Shown piece by piece: positions 6,808-10,107 of a stretch of 10,107 bases of DNA (the stretch's first letter is position 1; each line of letters opens with the position of its first letter). The notes below the pieces were generated by a model. That model had not been told where the DNA came from. It ran no database searches and worked only from the letters and a program-made list of their open reading frames with translations. Made by a program: the position numbers and the translations under genes. Origin of the DNA: an uncultured Campylobacter sp. (lineage in GTDB: Bacteria > Campylobacterota > Campylobacteria > Campylobacterales > Campylobacteraceae); contig CAJPSJ010000055.1 in assembly GCA_905373295.1 (NCBI GenBank), positions 1 through 10,107 on the forward strand, written 5' to 3'.

Positions 6808-6816
6808 ATTATACCA
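6808..6816 (-). promoter_or_regulatory. Minus-strand extended -10 promoter
   Basis: Read on the - strand this is TGGTATAAT, a perfect TATAAT with the TGn extension, preceded by A/T-rich sequence (TTTTGGAGATTTTG then a run of six A). Campylobacter sigma-70 promoters rely on the -10 box and upstream A/T-rich periodicity rather than a -35 box, and this fits. The expected start is at about 6801-6802, and the transcript would run into the minor head gene on its antisense strand. Confidence 0.5.
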
Positions 6817-6852
6817 TATTTTTTCAAAATCTCCAAAACCAACGCCCCCTTT

Positions 6853-6867
6853 AAAATTTTCTATAAT
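6853..6867 (+). promoter_or_regulatory. Sigma-70-like promoter for the tape-measure/tail operon
   Basis: A perfect TATAAT at 6862-6867 follows AAAATTTTC. It lies 20 bases before the tape-measure ATG, in the only sizeable gap of the window. A start near 6873-6875 would leave a leader of only about 14 nt, just enough to contain the AAGAAAGG ribosome site at 6874-6881. It stands back to back with the minus-strand promoter, about 50 bp away. Confidence 0.5.
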
Positions 6868-6887
6868 TCAGACAAGAAAGGCTAAAA

Positions 6888-9110
6888 ATGGACGTAGCAA
6901 ATTTAAACATATCCATCAAAACATCGGGCGTGAGCGGGGCGAAAAACGATTTAAATAATCTTGACGGCGCAGTAAAAAAAGCAAAAAGTAGCGCAGATCA
7001 ATTTCGCGGCACCCTTTTAGCAGTTAAAACGGCGGTTGCTGCGCTTGCAGGCTCGGCAATCTTTGCTAAATTTACACAAACCGCCGACGCAATGGACAAG
7101 ATGAATGCTAGCCTTAAAATAGTTAGCGACAGCCTATCTGAATACCTATTGCGCCAAAAAGCAGTTCACCAAATAGCGCGTGAAACCCACTCCGATATTG
7201 AAACTACCGCAGATCTATACACAAAATTAGCTCCCGCGCTGAAAGATTTAGGTAAATCTACAGATGAGACCAATCGCATATTTTTAAGCCTTACAAAAGT
7301 GTTAAAACAAGGTGGGGCAAGCGCAGGGGAGAGCGAGACGGCCATAAAGAATTTCGCCCAAGCGATAAACAGCGGCACGGTAAAGCTGGATAAGCTTAAT
7401 TCGATAGTTGAGACATCCCCTGCTTTATTGCGTTATTTAGCAGAAACGCTAGGTATAAATGTAGGTAAACTGCGAGAATTAGCGACAGAGGGCAAATTAA
7501 CGGCTGAAACTTTCGCAGACGCATTCGATAAGATGTATGATAAGGTAAGCGAGGACGTGGATAAGCTGCCCGTAACCGTCGGTAGCGCCTTTACGGATTT
7601 GAAAACCGAAATTTCACTCCTAACCGACGATTTTAATAAGGTTTCGGATGCGACGGGAGGCATAAGCGGCGCGATTGAATATTTTGCCAATCTCATTAAA
7701 AAAAATCGTCCCGACATCGTAGAATTTGGACGCGACGCTTATCGAACTTTTGAATTTGTAGGAGTTAGCGCAACGGAGGGGCTAGCAAGACTAGGTAAAT
7801 CATTCTACGGAATTTACGCGGCATTAGTCAGTGCCGTTGATTTAATCACCAATTTTATACAAAATAGACTGAATAGTTTTTATAAGGCAGTAGAGGACGG
7901 GTATAACTCTTTTGCAGATAAACTTCATCTTGACCGCATAGAAATTAAACCCTCTACAATCGGAACGGATTTTAGTAAAGACGTTTTGGAAAAAATGAAA
8001 AGCTTCGATGAAGTTATACAAAACGCGCAAAAAGCCAGAGAAAACATAGTAAAAGAGCTCTCAAACAACACGACGAGACAAGAATATGCACTCAGAGAAG
8101 CAAAAGCTCTAGCGCAACTTACGACCGACATTATGCGCGGCAGGCAGGATCAAAAAGCCGTGCCGAGAGCACAAGAAAACAGCAAAAAAGGCGTAGCAAA
8201 GGCAGCGAGAGATACTTCCGAACAAGACGCGAAAAAAGCCGAGCGGGAGCGGATACGCCAAATCAATGAGGAGTTAAAATTAAAAGACCGAATGTTCGAT
8301 CTACAAAAGCGTGCGGCAGATCTGTCTTATAGCGAGGTAGAGAAAAATCAGAAGCTAGTAACCATAGAATACGAGCGCGCGCAGGCAAGCTATAAAGCCC
8401 TGCTAGATAAAAAAGAGATTTCAAAGCAATTTTATGACGAGGCAATGGCGCTTGAGGAGAGGTTATATCAAAAACAGATGTTCGATGCTTCGGAGTGGGG
8501 GCGCGTAATGGAGAGCGGGCTAAGCGGTATAGAAAACGCGATGAGTAGCTTTTTGGACTATTCTAGCGACGGCTTTTTAAAATTTGGCGATCTGGCAAAA
8601 AGCGTGCTCGGCGAAATTTACAAAGCCCTCGTGCGCGAACTTATCATATCGCAGATGATAGCGGCAATTAGACGCGGCGTATCAGGTCTATTCGGCGGAG
8701 TAGGCGGTGCGGCTAATGCAGGAGCAGGGGCGGGAATGGCAGGCGCGATAGGAAACGCGCAGGGTGGAATTTACGCAAGCGCGGGTCTGCACGCTTACGC
8801 GAATTCCATCGTTAGTAAGCCGACATTTTTTGCATTCGCAAACGGCGGCGTTCCAAGACTGGGCGTAATGGGCGAGCGAAACGGCGGAAGCCCCGAAGCG
8901 ATTATGCCGCTTACCCGCACAAGTAGCGGGGATTTGGGTGTAAGAGCACAGCTTTCAAACATCAAAATCGAGGTTATCAACCAAACCAAAGAGGACGCAC
9001 AAGTAACCAATACGCAGGTCAGACAAGACCCCGAAGGCTACGTAGTCTCTCTTGTGATGAGCGGATATGCAAAGAATAAAAACGGCATAAGAGATATGCT
9101 AAGAAAGTGA
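6888..9110 (+). CDS. Tail length tape-measure protein
   Basis: The tape measure runs down the tail tube lumen, sets tail length and helps DNA cross the envelope. The N-terminal tape-measure domain covers about residues 65-255 (ADAMDKMNASLKIVSDSLSEY and later GTVKLDKLNSIVETSPALL, LATEGKLTAETFADAF, PVTVGSAF). A hydrophobic segment lies at about 44-60. Residues about 440-530 are strongly charged and likely coiled coil (AERERIRQINEELKLKDR). A Gly/Ala-rich stretch (about 597-630) precedes a lambda-type C-terminal motif, GGVPRLGVMGE then GSPEAIMPLTR (653-677). With about 0.15 nm per residue, 740 residues predict a tail of roughly 110 nm, so a long-tailed phage. The ATG at 6888 has AAGAAAGG at 6874-6881. 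No tail-assembly chaperone pair or tail-tube gene precedes it, which is atypical. The TGA overlaps the ribosome site of the fibre gene. Confidence 0.92.
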   Translation: MDVANLNISIKTSGVSGAKNDLNNLDGAVKKAKSSADQFRGTLLAVKTAVAALAGSAIFAKFTQTADAMDKMNASLKIVSDSLSEYLLRQKAVHQIARETHSDIETTADLYTKLAPALKDLGKSTDETNRIFLSLTKVLKQGGASAGESETAIKNFAQAINSGTVKLDKLNSIVETSPALLRYLAETLGINVGKLRELATEGKLTAETFADAFDKMYDKVSEDVDKLPVTVGSAFTDLKTEISLLTDDFNKVSDATGGISGAIEYFANLIKKNRPDIVEFGRDAYRTFEFVGVSATEGLARLGKSFYGIYAALVSAVDLITNFIQNRLNSFYKAVEDGYNSFADKLHLDRIEIKPSTIGTDFSKDVLEKMKSFDEVIQNAQKARENIVKELSNNTTRQEYALREAKALAQLTTDIMRGRQDQKAVPRAQENSKKGVAKAARDTSEQDAKKAERERIRQINEELKLKDRMFDLQKRAADLSYSEVEKNQKLVTIEYERAQASYKALLDKKEISKQFYDEAMALEERLYQKQMFDASEWGRVMESGLSGIENAMSSFLDYSSDGFLKFGDLAKSVLGEIYKALVRELIISQMIAAIRRGVSGLFGGVGGAANAGAGAGMAGAIGNAQGGIYASAGLHAYANSIVSKPTFFAFANGGVPRLGVMGERNGGSPEAIMPLTRTSSGDLGVRAQLSNIKIEVINQTKEDAQVTNTQVRQDPEGYVVSLVMSGYAKNKNGIRDMLRK

Positions 9111-9117
9111 GGAAATA

Positions 9118-9864
9118 ATGGCACAGGTAACTAAATTTACGATAGATCCAAATCTAAGCGGAATACAGCTACGAACGCAAGCTAGCGAAATGCTAACGGC
9201 ACTATCAACACTGAACTCGGGCGATTTAGAGCCCGCAAATCCGTCTGCGGGTATGCTATGGCTGGATACTACGAAAAATATCTTAAAAATTCGCGACAAA
9301 ACAAACACCGTGTGGCTAGACTTCGCGAACGTAAATGACAAAGTTTTAGCGGTGAATGCGGCATCGGCGACTGATAGCTTAAAACTCGGCGGGCTTGCTG
9401 CCGATAAATTCGCAAAAAAAGATGATATCCCTGCGGTCCCACAAGCCGCTACGGAGGCAAAGGCGGGTATCGTAAAAATCAAAAAGCAGATCGGGAATAC
9501 TCCTACGGACGATGTCGTGCCTACGGAAAAAGCCGTAGCGGATGCACTAGCGAAAGGTTTTTCAAATTCAAAACAACAAAACGGCTACACAAAGTTACTA
9601 AACGGCATAATGCTGCAGTGGGGCAGGGTAAAAGACCTTGAACAAGACGCTAGAAAAAATCTAACATTTCCAATATCATTTCCTAACGCTTGCCTAAATG
9701 CTAGCGCTACTTATATTGCGGATTCTTCTTTTAGTCAAGCAGGAGGGGTAATGTATGTAGCAAATATTACGAAAACCGGTATGACTATAGAGTACCAAAC
9801 GGTAGATAACGATGCAAGTAATTTTCCAAAAAGAGATGCTTTCTGGTTTGCAATAGGATATTAA
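9118..9864 (+). CDS. Short tail fibre with gp53-like C-terminal domain
   Basis: A likely receptor-contact or tail-tip fibre of 248 residues. The N-terminus (VTKFTIDPNLSG) precedes a segment with GMLWLDTTKNILKIRDKTN, WLDF, and the LKLGGLAADKFAKK element often seen in fibres. ATEAKAGIVKI at about 111-121 is the common tail-fibre repeat, present once. The C-terminus starting NGYTKLLNGIMLQWGRV and continuing LTFPISFPNACL to FWFAIGY matches the gp53-like C-terminal fold of short fibres. The ATG at 9118 has a GAGG site at 9109-9112 that overlaps the tape-measure stop, implying coupling. The protein is much shorter than typical fibres and has no obvious trimerisation or chaperone segment. It directly follows the tape measure, with no baseplate gene between. 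The domain assignment is by recognition. Confidence 0.85.
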   Translation: MAQVTKFTIDPNLSGIQLRTQASEMLTALSTLNSGDLEPANPSAGMLWLDTTKNILKIRDKTNTVWLDFANVNDKVLAVNAASATDSLKLGGLAADKFAKKDDIPAVPQAATEAKAGIVKIKKQIGNTPTDDVVPTEKAVADALAKGFSNSKQQNGYTKLLNGIMLQWGRVKDLEQDARKNLTFPISFPNACLNASATYIADSSFSQAGGVMYVANITKTGMTIEYQTVDNDASNFPKRDAFWFAIGY

Positions 9865-9875
9865 AAGGAGAGAGA

Positions 9876-10107
9876 ATGAAATATGTACATTATGACGGAA
9901 ATTCAAAAATTCTAGGATACTACGATAGCGAAATACACGAAAACATACCTACTCCTAACGTAGATATAAGCGATGAGCAATGGGCAAAAGCTCTTGATAT
10001 GGGCGCTACCCATATCGACCCAAAAACACTTGCAACTAGCATAAAAATAGAGGAGCCTCCAATCGAACAACTTCGCGAAGCAAAGACCGCAGAGCTTGCA
10101 AGATGGA
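9876..10107 (+). CDS. Phage tail-associated protein, 3'-truncated by the window edge
   Basis: The ATG at 9876 has a strong AAAGGAGAGA site at 9864-9873 starting at the fibre stop, and the frame stays open to the last base (77 codons visible). It opens KYVHYDGNSKILGYYDSEIH and continues with NIPTPNVDISDEQWAKAL, a layout common to small proteins encoded after phage tail fibres: a sheet-like N-terminal part, then WAKAL, then an IEQLREAKTAELARW helix that resembles the start of a DUF4376 domain. These proteins are often annotated as tail fibre assembly or tail-associated factors; their function is unproven. The end of the gene and any DUF4376 core lie beyond the window, so the family call is tentative. 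Confidence 0.7.
   Translation, partial: MKYVHYDGNSKILGYYDSEIHENIPTPNVDISDEQWAKALDMGATHIDPKTLATSIKIEEPPIEQLREAKTAELARW

Noticed and set aside
6705..6810. The long stem as a rho-independent terminator of the head operon.
   Set aside because: The loop is about 70 bases and only a broken T run (TGTTTTCATT) follows; it could still slow transcription, but it is not a standard terminator.
6761..6958. A 65-codon + strand frame starting in the gap and running into the tape-measure gene.
   Set aside because: It lacks a ribosome site, has low-complexity basic composition and overlaps the well-supported tape-measure start by about 70 bp; it also lies across the promoter.
9118..9864. A diversity-generating retroelement target in the fibre C-terminus.
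   Set aside because: No reverse transcriptase and no template repeat occur in the window, and the C-terminus fits the gp53-like fold instead of a C-type lectin variable region.

Overview
The window is most likely prophage or phage DNA from a Campylobacter-type epsilonproteobacterium. Base composition is moderately AT-rich, AAATTT/AAATTTAA-like words are frequent, and the gap near 6.8 kb carries two TATAAT -10 boxes behind A/T-rich sequence, as is usual for sigma-70 promoters in this group. The mid-40s GC that I judge by eye would fit the C. showae, rectus, gracilis or curvus side of the genus rather than C. jejuni. This assignment is inferred; no host marker gene is present.

Layout, all genes on the + strand. 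(1) 1-2258, DNA-metabolism cassette: the 3' end of a DUF6475-like gene, a Dam-family adenine methylase, a Cys/His-rich HNH-like protein, a DUF1064 protein with a PD-(D/E)XK-type motif, and an unrecognised 118-residue protein. (2) 2258-6721, packaging and portal module: a small-terminase candidate, the large terminase, a DUF4055-type portal and an SPP1 gp7/Mu gpF-type minor head protein with an unusual C-terminal extension. Every gene from 1 to 6721 overlaps its neighbour or is linked to it by a 13-codon mini-ORF, so this looks like one translationally coupled transcript. (3) 6722-6887, the only real gap: 166 bp containing two divergent promoter-like sequences and a nested set of inverted repeats that could fold into a small structured RNA of about 97 nt on the - strand. 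(4) 6888-10107, tail module: tape-measure protein, a short fibre with a gp53-like C-terminus, and the start of a further gene.

The parts fit a tailed phage that packages DNA with a two-subunit terminase through a portal. The order is odd, however. No scaffold, protease, major capsid, connector, tail-tube or tail-chaperone gene lies between the minor head and tape-measure genes, and no baseplate gene lies between the tape measure and the fibre. Every gene present is intact, so the element is either rearranged, deleted at 6722-6887, or dependent on genes elsewhere. The gap at 6.7-6.9 kb, with its candidate RNA antisense to the end of the minor head gene, is the most interesting part of the window.
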